A stretch of DNA of 37,832 nt from Lachnospiraceae bacterium OF09-6 (GCA_003435055.1 QUMM01000032.1:1-37832); one strand, 5' to 3'; shown: positions 1 through 8,803, counted from the first letter of the stretch. Translations and numbers: made by a program. Notes: a model not told the origin generated them from the sequence alone.

Positions 1-147
1 ATAAATTTCCGTTATGTTATCTTTAAATAAAGAAATATTAATAGTTTTTTTGTGTATATAGTAGAAAAATTGAACTGCCGTTAACCTGGTAATTGAAAAA
101 ATGAGACTGTAATGATATGTGGTCATGAGGTATGGGGAAATGCGTCT

Positions 148-774
148 ATGAAAGGAAAAAAGATAGTTATTATTTCATTGGCGGTGTTATGTGCGACTAT
201 TTCAAAGGTAAATGCAAATGAAATTTGTAAAGATACTTGGAAAAAGAAAACGTATTATGATGCTTCTGGAAAAGCAATATCTAGGGTAGATAGAATATAT
301 GATCGAAACGGGAAAATTCAAAAAGAACACATTTATTCTTTAGAAGGTGCACCAGAAGGAAATTATACAGATTATGAAACAGACGAGCAAGGCAGAGTAA
401 CAGAAGGAATTGTATATAAAGAAAATGGAAGTCCCATGGGAATAACATTGTTGTATGAATATGACAAAAAAGGTAATCTGAGCAAAATTATCGAGTCGGC
501 GGAAGAACTGGAACAAATTATGCTATATGAATATGATGATGAAGGAAATGTAATACATCGAAAATTTTTAGAAGATCAAAATGTGTTTTATGATGAAGAG
601 GTGGAAAATGTATATGACCAAAATAATAGGCTGATAAAAAGTATTCGATGTATCGAAGCTGAGGGAAAAGAGACAACTTACTATCAGTATAATGAATATG
701 GTCAGATTATAAAAGAACAATTGTTTGATATGCAGAATTCTTTACTTGGTTATTTTGAGTATGATTACAAATGA
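148..774 (+). CDS. Secreted YD-repeat-like hypothetical protein
   Basis: Unknown function. An in-frame ATG exists at 112, but the ATG at 148 fits better: it follows a GGGGAAA ribosome binding site and directly opens a signal peptide (basic MKGKK, hydrophobic VIISLAVLCATIS, small residues before NEICKD). The mature part, about 185 residues, is a run of degenerate units of roughly 20 residues built on Tyr-x-Tyr-Asp plus a Gly/Asn turn (YDRNGKI, YEYDKKGNL, YEYDDEGNV, VYDQNNRL, YNEYGQI, and a final YFEYDYK). This is the pattern of RHS/YD beta-strand repeats, but the protein is far too short to be an RHS toxin. Codon use is AT-rich like the following genes and unlike the core genes beyond 8.9 kb. 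It lies 92 bases before the small secreted gene, which has its own promoter, so membership in the same operon is uncertain. Confidence 0.6.
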   Translation: MKGKKIVIISLAVLCATISKVNANEICKDTWKKKTYYDASGKAISRVDRIYDRNGKIQKEHIYSLEGAPEGNYTDYETDEQGRVTEGIVYKENGSPMGITLLYEYDKKGNLSKIIESAEELEQIMLYEYDDEGNVIHRKFLEDQNVFYDEEVENVYDQNNRLIKSIRCIEAEGKETTYYQYNEYGQIIKEQLFDMQNSLLGYFEYDYK

Positions 775-813
775 TAGTTTAGAAAGTTGAGGTGAGTCCA
801 TTGCATAAAGAGA

Positions 814-843
814 TTGAAAAATAACGAAATGATTTTATATAAC
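814..843 (+). promoter_or_regulatory. Candidate sigma-A promoter for the accessory cassette
   Basis: TTGAAA at 814-819 and TATAAC at 838-843 are 18 bases apart. The predicted start near 850 lies just ahead of the AAGGAAGG ribosome binding site of the gene at 867. Found by eye; no expression data. Confidence 0.45.
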
Positions 844-866
844 TGATAAGGAAAAGGAAGGTCACT

Positions 867-1274
867 ATGAAGAAAAAAATATTAGCTTTATCATTAATTT
901 CTTTAATAATTATGTTGTATGCGTCAGTCTCTATGGTTAATGCAAACAATAGTTCTGATACGAGATTTCGTTTTATGTTTTTTTCAGATATGTATAATAC
1001 CGAATTGAGACCAAAAACAGATACCACATCAAGTTATATGTCATGTGAGTCAACGCCATATTCATATCGTGCCCATGTATATACATTTGATGGAGCTGGA
1101 AACACAGTTGATTGTTCTTACGGACATTATTATGTATTTAATGCTGGTACAACAAGATATTTGATCAACAATGTTAAAGAAAATGGATATAGTAGCTCAG
1201 GTATTATGGGGAAAAGATTATATTATGGAGTAGCATATAGTGCAACTGGTTTGTGGAGCCCGGACAGCGTATAA
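867..1274 (+). CDS. Small secreted protein, possibly DUF2712-like or bacteriocin-like
   Basis: Encodes about 135 residues with a clear Sec signal peptide (MKKK, then hydrophobic ILALSLISLIIMLYAS, cleavage likely after VNA). The mature part is rich in Tyr, Ser, Thr and Gly, has two cysteines (in MSCEST and DCSYG), and ends in YGVAYSATGLWSPDSV. A terminal Gly-aromatic-Trp-Pro/Asp motif of this kind recalls small secreted Firmicutes families such as DUF2712; this is a weak resemblance from memory. The gene has its own promoter and a good ribosome binding site (AAGGAAGG), and is the first gene before a lipoprotein and an ABC transporter. It could be a peptide handled by that transporter, but it carries its own Sec signal and no leader cleavage site of the double-glycine type is visible. 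Confidence 0.6.
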   Translation: MKKKILALSLISLIIMLYASVSMVNANNSSDTRFRFMFFSDMYNTELRPKTDTTSSYMSCESTPYSYRAHVYTFDGAGNTVDCSYGHYYVFNAGTTRYLINNVKENGYSSSGIMGKRLYYGVAYSATGLWSPDSV

Positions 1275-1281
1275 TATTATG

Positions 1282-1311
1282 GCACAGATGAATGAATTCA
1301 TTCATCTGTGC
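1282..1311. repeat. Perfect 30-bp palindrome
   Basis: Half-site GCACAGATGAATGAA is followed immediately by its exact reverse complement. It lies between the stop of the small secreted gene and the ribosome binding site of the lipoprotein gene. Only three T residues follow, so it is a poor intrinsic terminator. An operator, an attenuator or a processing hairpin are alternatives. Confidence 0.85.
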
Positions 1312-1327
1312 AGTTTAGGGGGATTGG

Positions 1328-2035
1328 ATGAAGACAAAAATATTGATATTGGGGATATTAATGCTAGCTGTTTCAGGATGTGGAATGAAAGAAACAGAGA
1401 AAGTGGAAACAGAAAAATTCACGAATGCTTTAGAAAAAGAAACTGAAAAAAAAGAAACCGAGGGACAAAAAATAGAAGCCATTAATGAGAATATGAATGT
1501 CACACAGCAATCAATAGCTGAAACAAACATAAAAAATATAAATGATACAGTAGAAGTTCCTGATTATGATGGAATAGAAAAAAGTGTGACAGTTCAAAAT
1601 GTGACGTTCAGTAAGAAATATACTGGAAATAAGTTCGAAAACTATCAGCGAGAGTTACTGGATACAATAGAGGCACAATACGATGAAAGTGGAAATCTAT
1701 TGGACGATAATATTTATATGAATATGGAAATTAAAGTCACTAATCATGAGGGTGAAAGTGAATGGAATGCAGCTGAATATCCAATAGTGTTATTAAAAGA
1801 GGATCATACACTATTAAGTGTCGGAGATGGACCGGTTTGGATACATTGTGATGAATTGATAAAAGACTATGATCAAAAAGATTGTTTGTTTATACCATTC
1901 AAATCAGAAGAATCTAAAATTGTACATATTATATATGTCATGAAAGAAAGCACAAAGGATGCTGGATGGGGCTGGTTTGTTTCCATAACAAGTACTTGGT
2001 TTCCAGAGGAAAATTCATACTTTATAAAATTGTGA
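1328..2035 (+). CDS. Lipoprotein of the ABC cassette (DUF5027-like)
   Basis: Encodes about 235 residues. The N-terminus is a lipoprotein signal: MKTK, a hydrophobic stretch, and the lipobox LAVSGC with the lipidated Cys at residue 18. A Glu/Lys/Thr-rich linker (residues 19-75) leads to a beta-rich domain starting near VTVQNVTFSKKY and containing IYMNMEIKVTN, a layout seen in small Gram-positive lipoproteins annotated as DUF5027 or DUF4352. That assignment is from memory and unverified. The ribosome binding site is GGGGGATT, 7-8 bases before the ATG. The stop is 12 bases before the GTG of the first membrane subunit, so the genes are probably co-transcribed. It may act as a ligand-binding or immunity-type accessory protein outside the membrane. 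Confidence 0.65.
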   Translation: MKTKILILGILMLAVSGCGMKETEKVETEKFTNALEKETEKKETEGQKIEAINENMNVTQQSIAETNIKNINDTVEVPDYDGIEKSVTVQNVTFSKKYTGNKFENYQRELLDTIEAQYDESGNLLDDNIYMNMEIKVTNHEGESEWNAAEYPIVLLKEDHTLLSVGDGPVWIHCDELIKDYDQKDCLFIPFKSEESKIVHIIYVMKESTKDAGWGWFVSITSTWFPEENSYFIKL

Positions 2036-2047
2036 TGGAGAAGTGAA

Positions 2048-2848
2048 GTGAAAGAACTTTTGAAAAATGAATATAAAAGACTTCTTGGCAATGAAAAGTT
2101 TATAATAGCGTTGGGCATAAATTTTGTTATTATAACGTTGCAAATAATGTCAGAATCATTCCCATATTATGGATCTGGTGTTTTTGTTTATCCGTTGACA
2201 GTTTTTGAAAAATGGATAGGGGGAGAGAATGGAAGCATATATCCGTCGATTTTTTTTCTGCTTTCGCCTCTTATCGTTGCAATACCATATAACGGGACGC
2301 TAAAGCAAGACCTAAAAAGTGGATATATTCAAAATCTTTTATGTAAAGTAAAACGCAGTGATTATTTGAAAGTAAAATACATTGTAGTTTTTTCTACGGT
2401 TTTAATATGGATATTCCCATTAATAATAAATTATTTCATTACAGCGCTGCTTTTACCAACAATTGTTCCACAGGCATGTAGTGGATTCTTTTCTTTGACA
2501 AATATTTCAGTCATGGGAAATTTATTTTATAGACATCCAGTACAATATAATATTATATGGATCATATTTGATATTGTGTATGGAGGTCTTATACAAACAG
2601 CAGGTCTATGGTTAACTTTTTTTGATAAAAATGGTTATGGAGCAATACTATTGCCTTTTGTACTAGAGATAAGTCTGTATGCGATTGCTGTGAGTACGGA
2701 AATATATGGATTGGCACCGTTTACCTTTTTGCAACCAAGCCAACCCATTCCAGCAAATCCCCAAATAATAGCAGTAGAAATGGGTGGATTGATACTTATG
2801 AGTATATTGTTTTTCTATATTGGAAGGAAACGTGAACTTTGTATTTGA
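2048..2848 (+). CDS. ABC-2 type transporter membrane subunit (first)
   Basis: Encodes about 266 residues with a short cytoplasmic start (KELLKNEYKRLLGNEKF) of the kind found in ABC-2 permeases, followed by six hydrophobic segments near residues 17-35, 70-88, 110-140, 170-195, 200-220 and 240-260. Starts with GTG at 2048 behind GGAGAAG. No ATP-binding motifs are present. The gene ends ten bases inside the next membrane gene, and an ATPase gene follows, so the three probably form one exporter. The substrate is unknown; the small secreted protein upstream and the lipoprotein are the obvious partners to test. It differs from the core permease at 32168 in having no recognisable family motif. Confidence 0.7.
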   Translation: MKELLKNEYKRLLGNEKFIIALGINFVIITLQIMSESFPYYGSGVFVYPLTVFEKWIGGENGSIYPSIFFLLSPLIVAIPYNGTLKQDLKSGYIQNLLCKVKRSDYLKVKYIVVFSTVLIWIFPLIINYFITALLLPTIVPQACSGFFSLTNISVMGNLFYRHPVQYNIIWIIFDIVYGGLIQTAGLWLTFFDKNGYGAILLPFVLEISLYAIAVSTEIYGLAPFTFLQPSQPIPANPQIIAVEMGGLILMSILFFYIGRKRELCI

Positions 2849-3644
2849 AATATGATTTGGTAACAGGGACTTCCCGATCAAAATACAGGTATATAGTTAG
2901 TGGGTTAATTCTTGAGTGTATATGTGCAATTTTCATATATCATCGGTTAATTAACAAGGAATCTTTAAATTTATGGGATATCTTGTGGAATCTTTTTGCA
3001 GGTACATTGCCATATATGAAGAGTAGAAATTCTCAGTTTAAATTGCCAGTCTTAATCCTTATGTTGCAAAGTTTGCTTCTGATATTAAGCGGAAGCTATG
3101 TGAAACAAGAATTAGAAGGAATAGGTCAAGCAGCGATGCTGTTAATGGGATCTCGAAAAAAATGGTGGGATGGAAAGGTATTATGGTTGATGGAACAAGT
3201 AATATTGTATTATGGGATGCTAATGGGGTACTTTGTATAAATATCTTGTGGCTGACGAAGAATACGAATAATTTATATCTATCAAATTCATCCATTTTTT
3301 TATCTAGTACTTTAGGGAAAATAGGGTTCCTTAATATTTTATTGCTAATACCGGTGGGAACATCAATTGTCCTTTTAATAATCCAAAATATAATTAATAT
3401 GAGCATGGGAAATCTATGGGGAGAGGTAGGGATTATTGTTAGCTTAATAGGTGCGTCTTATAAGATGCATCCGTTACTATTAGGAAATTATTTTATGATG
3501 TTGAGAAATGAATGTTTTGAGGCTTCTGGAATAGTAAATTCGAAAACAGCGTGTGTGGTATTGGTTATAACGGGAACGGCAGCATATATTGCTGGATATA
3601 AAGTGCTCTCCAAAAAAGATATTTTGAATCCAAATAAAGTGTAA
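2839..3644 (+). CDS. ABC-2 type transporter membrane subunit (second), frameshifted
   Basis: Reads as two overlapping frames: 2839 to 3240, ending YYGMLMGYFV, and a second that picks up as LCINILWLTKN and runs to 3644. Adding one G to the GGGG run at 3225-3228 joins them into a single protein of about 268 residues with several hydrophobic segments. The C-terminal half ends GYKVLSKKDIL, usual for a permease tail. The likely start is TTG at 2839, behind GGAAGGAAA and overlapping the previous gene by ten bases. The sequence SRKKWWDGK looks like a cytoplasmic loop. The break matches the single-base losses seen in core genes elsewhere in the window, so it may be a consensus error rather than decay. 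Confidence 0.6.
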
Positions 3645-3658
3645 AAGAGGTATATAAA

Positions 3659-4294
3659 ATGCTGATTGAGGTACAGAATGTCTATAAAGAAATACATGGA
3701 AGAACTATTTTAAAGAATGTTAATTTGAAACTGCATGGTGGAAAAATTTATGGTCTTCAGGGCGAGAATGGTTCGGGAAAAACAATGTTTATGCGTAGCT
3801 TAGCTGGGTTGATTTATTTGGATGAAGGTCAGATAATCATAAATAACGAAGTGTTGCATAAAGAAATTGACTTTCCAAAATCAATAGGCGTATTACTTGA
3901 AAATCCATCTTTTCTTGATGGGTTTACTGGAATACAAAATTTAAAGATGCTCGCATCGTTAAAAGGGATAGCTTCTGAGAAGAGTTTGAAAAACATGATG
4001 CATTGCGTTGGACTTGATCCAGGAGATAGAAGAAAATATCGGAAATATTCATTAGGAATGAAACAGCGGTTAGGAATAGCAGCAGCATTAATGGAAAATG
4101 CAGAAATAATTCTTTTAGATGAACCGTTTAATGCGTTGGATGAAGCAGGAAAACAGCAGGTAGAATCACGAATATTGCAAATGAAAGATAATAACAGGAT
4201 AATCGTAATTTCTTGTCATGATAGAAATCGATTGGAGAGAATAGCAGATGTAATTATATCTGTTGACCAAGGATGCTTACAGGTGATGGAATGA
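3659..4294 (+). CDS. ABC transporter ATP-binding protein
   Basis: Encodes 211 residues, one ATPase domain. Walker A is GENGSGKT (about residue 36), the signature is YSLGMKQRLGI, Walker B is IILLDEP followed by the D-loop region FNALDEAG, and the H-loop is VISCHD. The signature has LGMKQ in place of LSGGQ, common in the exporter-type and bacitracin/lantibiotic-immunity class of ATPases. Starts at ATG 3659 behind AAAGAGG and ends in an ATGA overlap with the next gene. It would power the two upstream membrane subunits. It is slightly shorter than most such ATPases (about 230-300 residues), with no C-terminal accessory domain. Confidence 0.9.
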   Translation: MLIEVQNVYKEIHGRTILKNVNLKLHGGKIYGLQGENGSGKTMFMRSLAGLIYLDEGQIIINNEVLHKEIDFPKSIGVLLENPSFLDGFTGIQNLKMLASLKGIASEKSLKNMMHCVGLDPGDRRKYRKYSLGMKQRLGIAAALMENAEIILLDEPFNALDEAGKQQVESRILQMKDNNRIIVISCHDRNRLERIADVIISVDQGCLQVME

Positions 4295-4746
4295 AAAGAA
4301 AAACAATTGTAGTGTGTGCCTTGCTGCTGTTATTGAGCTTATATGGGATACAATATCGGAGGGTTAATGAAAAATATCCGGTTCCACAAAATATAAATGT
4401 ATGTTTGAATGAGACACTGCAGATAAAAGAATTGGAAATATCGCCATTAAAAGCGGAGTTATTGGATGGACAGCAAATCCAACAGATAGTGCGCAATTCA
4501 ATCACAGCAGAAAAGAATGATACATATGATTACCATGATATGAAACTCTATCTTATGACAGTACTATGCAGAAATATTTCAGCACAAAAAAATAGCGTGG
4601 ATTTTACACAATGGATGGTAGAATCTGGAGCTTGGGGAAATGGGATAAATGGAGAGTTCTTTAAGATCATGAATGAAAAAATTTCCATTATACAGAAATT
4701 AGATTCAAATGAAGAGATAATTGTGCGACTTCCATTTACATGGTAA
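4291..4746 (+). CDS. Membrane-anchored extracytoplasmic protein, probably frameshifted at its end
   Basis: Unknown function. The start at 4291 is in an ATGA overlap with the ATPase gene, an arrangement typical of translational coupling. The N-terminus is MKRK plus a hydrophobic stretch of about 15 residues without a lipobox, then an extracytoplasmic domain that recalls the lipoprotein at 1328 (a beta-rich domain opening with NVCLNETLQIKELEIS). The frame stops at LPFTW, but the region 4740-4797 in a neighbouring frame reads VKSMFTKKEWKKLNERDF. From 4792 the original frame reopens as FNIIVSLYPKKIMLKG and runs to a stop at 4852-4854. A one-base loss near 4739 and a one-base gain in the T run at 4792-4796 would account for this. 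Confidence 0.55.
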   Translation: MKRKTIVVCALLLLLSLYGIQYRRVNEKYPVPQNINVCLNETLQIKELEISPLKAELLDGQQIQQIVRNSITAEKNDTYDYHDMKLYLMTVLCRNISAQKNSVDFTQWMVESGAWGNGINGEFFKIMNEKISIIQKLDSNEEIIVRLPFTW

Positions 4747-4862
4747 AAAGTATGTTCACAAAGAAAGAATGGAAAAAATTGAATGAAAGAGATTTTTAAT
4801 ATTATTGTTTCTTTGTATCCGAAAAAAATCATGTTAAAAGGAAATAAAAAATGAATTTAATG

Positions 4863-4906
4863 ACTGCCACATATTCATAAAATCGATTATTGTGATATGT
4901 GGCAGT
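4863..4906. terminator. Bidirectional terminator-like hairpin
   Basis: Perfect 12-bp arms, ACTGCCACATAT at 4863-4874 and its reverse complement at 4895-4906, with a 20-base loop. It lies between converging genes. Only a short, interrupted T-rich stretch follows on +, so strength is uncertain. Confidence 0.55.
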
Positions 4907-4966
4907 TAATCTATGTTCCCTTTTTCTCATAAAAAGAGAAAATTCATTTTAAATTCAGACAGTATC

Positions 4967-5745
4967 TTAATTCTCACTTCCCTGCAATTTCTGTTTCCGA
5001 AACTGAGACGGGGAACATCCGTATTGTTTCCGGAACAGACGGCTGAAATATAAAGGATTATCATAGCCGACAAGTGGGCTATTTCAGATACGTTATTATC
5101 GGTGGTCTCCAATAGTAACCGGGCATTCGTCAGCCGGATAGAAAGAATAAACTGTGCCGGTGTGGTACCGGTATAAGCTTTAAAGTTTCGTATAAATCCG
5201 CCAATATTTATATTGTGTTCAGTGGCATATGTTTCAATGCTGATCGGTTCACTGTAATGCGTGCGGAAATATTCAACTGCATCATCCATATCACGAATAA
5301 TCTGGATGCTTTTTTTATGCGGTTTTACCTGGGACATACGGTGAATCCGGATCAGGAGCTGCATAAAATAATAAGTAAGCATTTCTTCATAATCATCTTT
5401 CATAAGCTGCAGTTCCTGTATCATGGACTGGAACAGATGCTTATATTCTATGGATGTGCCGGTATAAATTACGTGGCAGTCATCCTGGATTCCGTATTTT
5501 CTTATGATATTTTTCACATTATTCCCGGTGAAATGAACCCAGTATACTTCTGGCTGGTCTGCGCCATAATAATAGCGCTGTTCCTCTTTGGGACGATAAA
5601 TGACCATATTTCCGGCATTCACGATTTCTTCTTTCCCGTTAAAGTAAAAATGGGCTTTTCTGGCAGCAACGTACAGGATCTGATAGTCCAGGCGTCCCCT
5701 TGGACGGTGGGTTGGAAGCTTTGGCAGAGTATACAGACGGTACAC
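4967..5745 (-). CDS. AraC family transcriptional regulator, frameshifted and 5'-truncated
   Basis: The N-terminal half is a cupin-like sensing domain ([41 protein letters not shown]) of the type found in sugar-responsive AraC regulators. The C-terminal half is an HTH pair ([25 protein letters not shown], then [19 protein letters not shown]). After AHL the frame goes wrong; restoring one base near 5071 gives [18 protein letters not shown], the canonical second HTH, and a stop at 4967. Without it the open frame runs on to 4927 with an unrelated tail. At the other end the family sequence continues upstream of the GTG at 5745 (HPLFIGSCG in frame), but a stop codon follows and the next bases belong to the neighbouring fragment, so the 5' end appears lost. 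Confidence 0.7.
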
Positions 5746-5782
5746 ACCACAGCTCCCAATAAAAAGGGGATGCTTTTTATCT

Positions 5783-6852
5783 TTGTTTTATGGCAGCCAT
5801 AAGAACAAAACACTGGTGCTGCCGGATCTTGGGCATCATACCTGGTATCTGGAAAATTATTTTACCCAGTGTGGCTATACAAAGATGCGTGTGCTGCCGG
5901 AGTATAGCAGAGAGATTCTGATGAAAGGGCGTGCAGAGACGAATTCCAAGGAATATCTGCCGTTTGCAGTGCTGCTGGGACAGATCTTAACGTTGCTGGA
6001 AAAGACACCGGAAGAAGAGCAGCAGGATCTGCAGTTTTTGATTCCGTTTAATGAAGGGGCTGATGCAGACGGTCAGTATGCAAGGGCAGTGCGCACGGTA
6101 CTGGACCGCAAAGGGTATGGAGAGGTCGATATCATTGCACCGGTTCTGGAGACACTTCCGATTACGGCAGAGAACCCGGATCTGCTGATGCAGGCACTTG
6201 TCTGCGGGGATATCCTCTACAGTGCAGATCCGCGCAGCCGCGAAGACCGTCATTACCGTTCGCTCCTTCCGGAAGGCAGCCTCATGAGTGGAAAGACATC
6301 CGCCGCTGGGCGAAGGAAGTCAGCACGGATGACGGATATGACAAGGCATTGGGACTGGTGGGAACCCCGATGAGCCTGACCAGTTTAAATGAAGGAATTC
6401 TGGAGCAGCTGGAATACGAAGGCATCCAGTGCCACCGGGCACCTTTGTCTGAAATGATGCTGTTCCTGTGGAAAGAAGCATCCGGAAACGGAAAAGCAGC
6501 GGAACTTTTGAAGAGCTGGGAAAAGCAGCTGTCCCTGGTGCATAACCGCCTTGGAAGCCGGAGCAGCTTCAGCGCAGACTTTGCTGCATTACAAAAGTGT
6601 GCGGATCAGTACCTGGCAGACTATTCCGGTGCGAACGGTCGTTACCGCTATGCAAAAGCTATGGAAATGGGAGAGAAGCACAGCGGCATCCTGATGATGG
6701 CACCGCGCTATGAGAACACTGCCATGGTATTAAACATGCGCGGTCTGCATGACCACTGCCAGGCACCGGTCTATGACCTGTCCCTGGATGGCGATTTTGA
6801 TGAAGCCGGATGGGAAAAACTGAAATCTTTCCTGTATTATTGTGAAGTATAA
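5783..6852 (+). pseudogene. C-terminal fragment of a 2-hydroxyacyl-CoA dehydratase activase-type protein
   Basis: About 355 residues from the end of the large (over 1000 residues) fused activase/dehydratase-type proteins of clostridia: LVLPDLGHHTWYLENYF, FLIPFNEGADADGQYARAV, GLVGTPMSLTSLNEG, MAPRYENTAMVLNMRGLHDH. The ATPase domain and all upstream parts are missing; coding similarity begins abruptly at FYGSHKNK (about 5786). The frame is also broken: after LLPEGSL, one extra base near 6283-6286 restores HEWKDIRRWAKEV, joining the 5783-6373 and 6349-6852 frames. No ribosome binding site precedes 5783. It abuts the AraC gene head to head, which looks like a deletion joint or an assembly joint. 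Not expected to be functional. Confidence 0.75.
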
Positions 6853-6882
6853 AAGAAATGGGATAAATTTGGGGGAGCGAAC

Positions 6883-7027
6883 ATGAACAGTAAATCTATG
6901 ATGAGTGAGGAAGACTATTTAAGAACCATACAAAAGCTGAATGAAAAAATGGTTATGCAAGAAATGTTGATGTAGCAAAGGAACTGAACTATGCAGCATC
7001 TTCGGTATCTGTTGCCATGAACAAAAA
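6883..7027 (+). pseudogene. mntR: N-terminal fragment of an MntR/DtxR-type metal-dependent repressor
   Basis: Starts at ATG 6883 behind GGGGGAG. Reads MNSKSMMSEEDYLRTIQKLNEK, then hits a stop unless one A is added to the A6 run at 6944-6949. With that base it continues NGYARNVDVAKELNYAASSVSVAMNK, the winged-helix DNA-binding start of MntR-like repressors. Similarity ends there, about 30 bases before the predicted left end of the IS element. The dimerisation and metal-binding domain is absent, and no remainder was recognised on the far side of the IS. The gene family normally represses Mn or Fe uptake when metal is plentiful; this copy cannot. Confidence 0.7.
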
Positions 7028-7081
7028 TTCTTGCTATATTATGTTAAAACTCAGGGGCTGTGAAATAACACTCTCTACGGA

Positions 7082-7124
7082 AAAAGAGGACTTTTCGTTC
7101 AAAATGAACGAAAGGTCCTCTTTT
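7082..7124. terminator. Hairpin at the left end of the IS
   Basis: Two 20-base arms (7082-7101 and 7105-7124) pair almost perfectly around an AAA loop, ending in a T run. It lies 20 bases before the transposase start. IS elements often carry such a stem to block read-through transcription from outside. Confidence 0.7.
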
Positions 7125-7143
7125 ATGTTAAAATTAACTTGCG

Positions 7144-8717
7144 ATGAAAATTTCAACTATAAATTATAATAACCCAAAACAAGGATATTTACCACTGTTT
7201 CTTTCAGATTGTTTGGATCTGCTGGATCCTGTTTTAACATTTGACAGATTGATGGGAGGAATCAATTTAAATAAGTATCTGACAGATATTCCGGAGTACA
7301 CAACTGGACGACTCAGATATAATCCGGTCAACATGTTAAAAACAGTACTTTTCGGATTTATGACCAGTGGCTACTGCTCCCTGAGAGAACTGGAAGACAA
7401 CTGCAAAGTCAATATTAGATTCATGTATCTCATGGATCACCAGACTCCATCATACCGAACCTTTGGATATTTCATCAACGAAGTACTTCAGGATAAGATT
7501 GAAAACATTTTTAACGACATCAATCAAGCTATCTTCAACGAGGAGCATGTGGATTTGCAACATATCTACATCGATGGTTCCAAGTTTGAAGCAAACGCCA
7601 ACAAATATACCTGGGTTTGGAAGAAGGCTACCGAAAAGTTCCGTTACAAGCTTTATAAAAAAATCACTGTGGAGATTGAGGAAATCAACAAAGAAATCGC
7701 ATGGAGTGAAGTACAGATTTCAACTAATTCTGAGTATGTACCAGATTATCTGAATGAAATCATTGATCAGCTAATGCTTTTATGGGATCTAGATATCAGT
7801 ACATTTGTTTACGGAAGCGGAAAGAGAAAATCCAAAGAGCAGCGTCATTATGAACATTTGACTGGTTTCTGTCAGAAACTTCAGGAATATATAGAAAAGA
7901 TTGACATTTGTGGTCCTGATCGTAACAGCTATTCTAAAACAGATAAATCAGCTACCTTTATGCGCATCAAAACGGATTACATGGGCAATGATCAGCTTCT
8001 GCCGGCATACAATGTACAGATTGGTGTAACAGATGAATATATCGCAGTTGTTGACGTGAACCATTATCGTTCAGATATGGACTGTTTCATTCCTTTGATG
8101 AAGCACTTCAAACAAACGTATGGCTTCTATCCCAAGTATCCTGTGGCAGATGCTGGCTACGGATCATATAACAACTATATTTTTTGCGAACAGAACGGAA
8201 TTGAAAAGTATATGAAGTTCCAATGTTTAAAAAGGAAACCAAGGATCGAAAGTACCATGAAGATCCATTTCGTGCAGTTAATTTTAGAATTGATGAACAA
8301 GGTGTCATGAGATGTCCTAACGATAAAGCATTTCATCTTTTATACAGAAGAAGTGTGAGGGGAAATCAATACGGATGCAAGGAAGAACTGTATGAATGTG
8401 AAGATTGCAGTGGATGTCCATATGCAGAGAAATGTAAGAAAACAGCTAAAAATCGAACTGTTCGGATCAATCAGGAACTCACTGCAATGCATCAGGAAGT
8501 AATCGAAAACTTAGAAAGTATTCATGGTGCGCTATTACGAATGAACCGTTCCATACAAGCAGAAGGCACTTTCGGAATCATGAAAAATGACCGTTGGTAC
8601 AAGAGAATTGTCCGAAGAGGTATTAATTCGGTTAAACTAGAAGTTTTACTTGTGGCAATAGGACATAATCTATACAAATATCAGAACAAAAAGATGAGAA
8701 ATAGAACTGCCGCATAG
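7144..8717 (+). CDS. IS1182-family transposase, frameshifted
   Basis: DDE transposase of about 524 residues once one base is restored. The N-terminal DUF772-type domain (residues 20-130) includes LTFDRLMGGINLNKYL, GRLRYNPVNMLKTVLFGFMTSG and RELEDNCKVNIRFMYLMD. Catalytic Asp candidates are in YIDGSKFEANANKYTW and in YPVADAGYGSYNNY; the Glu is in RSIQAEGTFGIMK. A Cys cluster (CEDCSGCPYAEKC) precedes the end. The frame from 7144 stops at 8310 and the true continuation begins at KFPMFKKETKDRKYHEDPF; one C added at 8219-8221 joins them. Programmed frameshifting is not usual in this family and no slippery heptamer is seen. As read the enzyme is split after the second Asp, so inactive unless this is a sequencing error. 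Confidence 0.85.
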
Positions 8718-8803
8718 ATTCAAAAAGAGAATCTTTATGGGGTAGGGGAAGTACGCCTTTTCAGCGTAGGATTCCAGCAATTTATGCACAATAAAAGCAA
8801 AAA

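Noticed and set aside
8215..8225. Programmed frameshift in the transposase
   Set aside because: No slippery heptamer or downstream structure is evident, and the same one-base-loss pattern occurs in essential single-frame genes.
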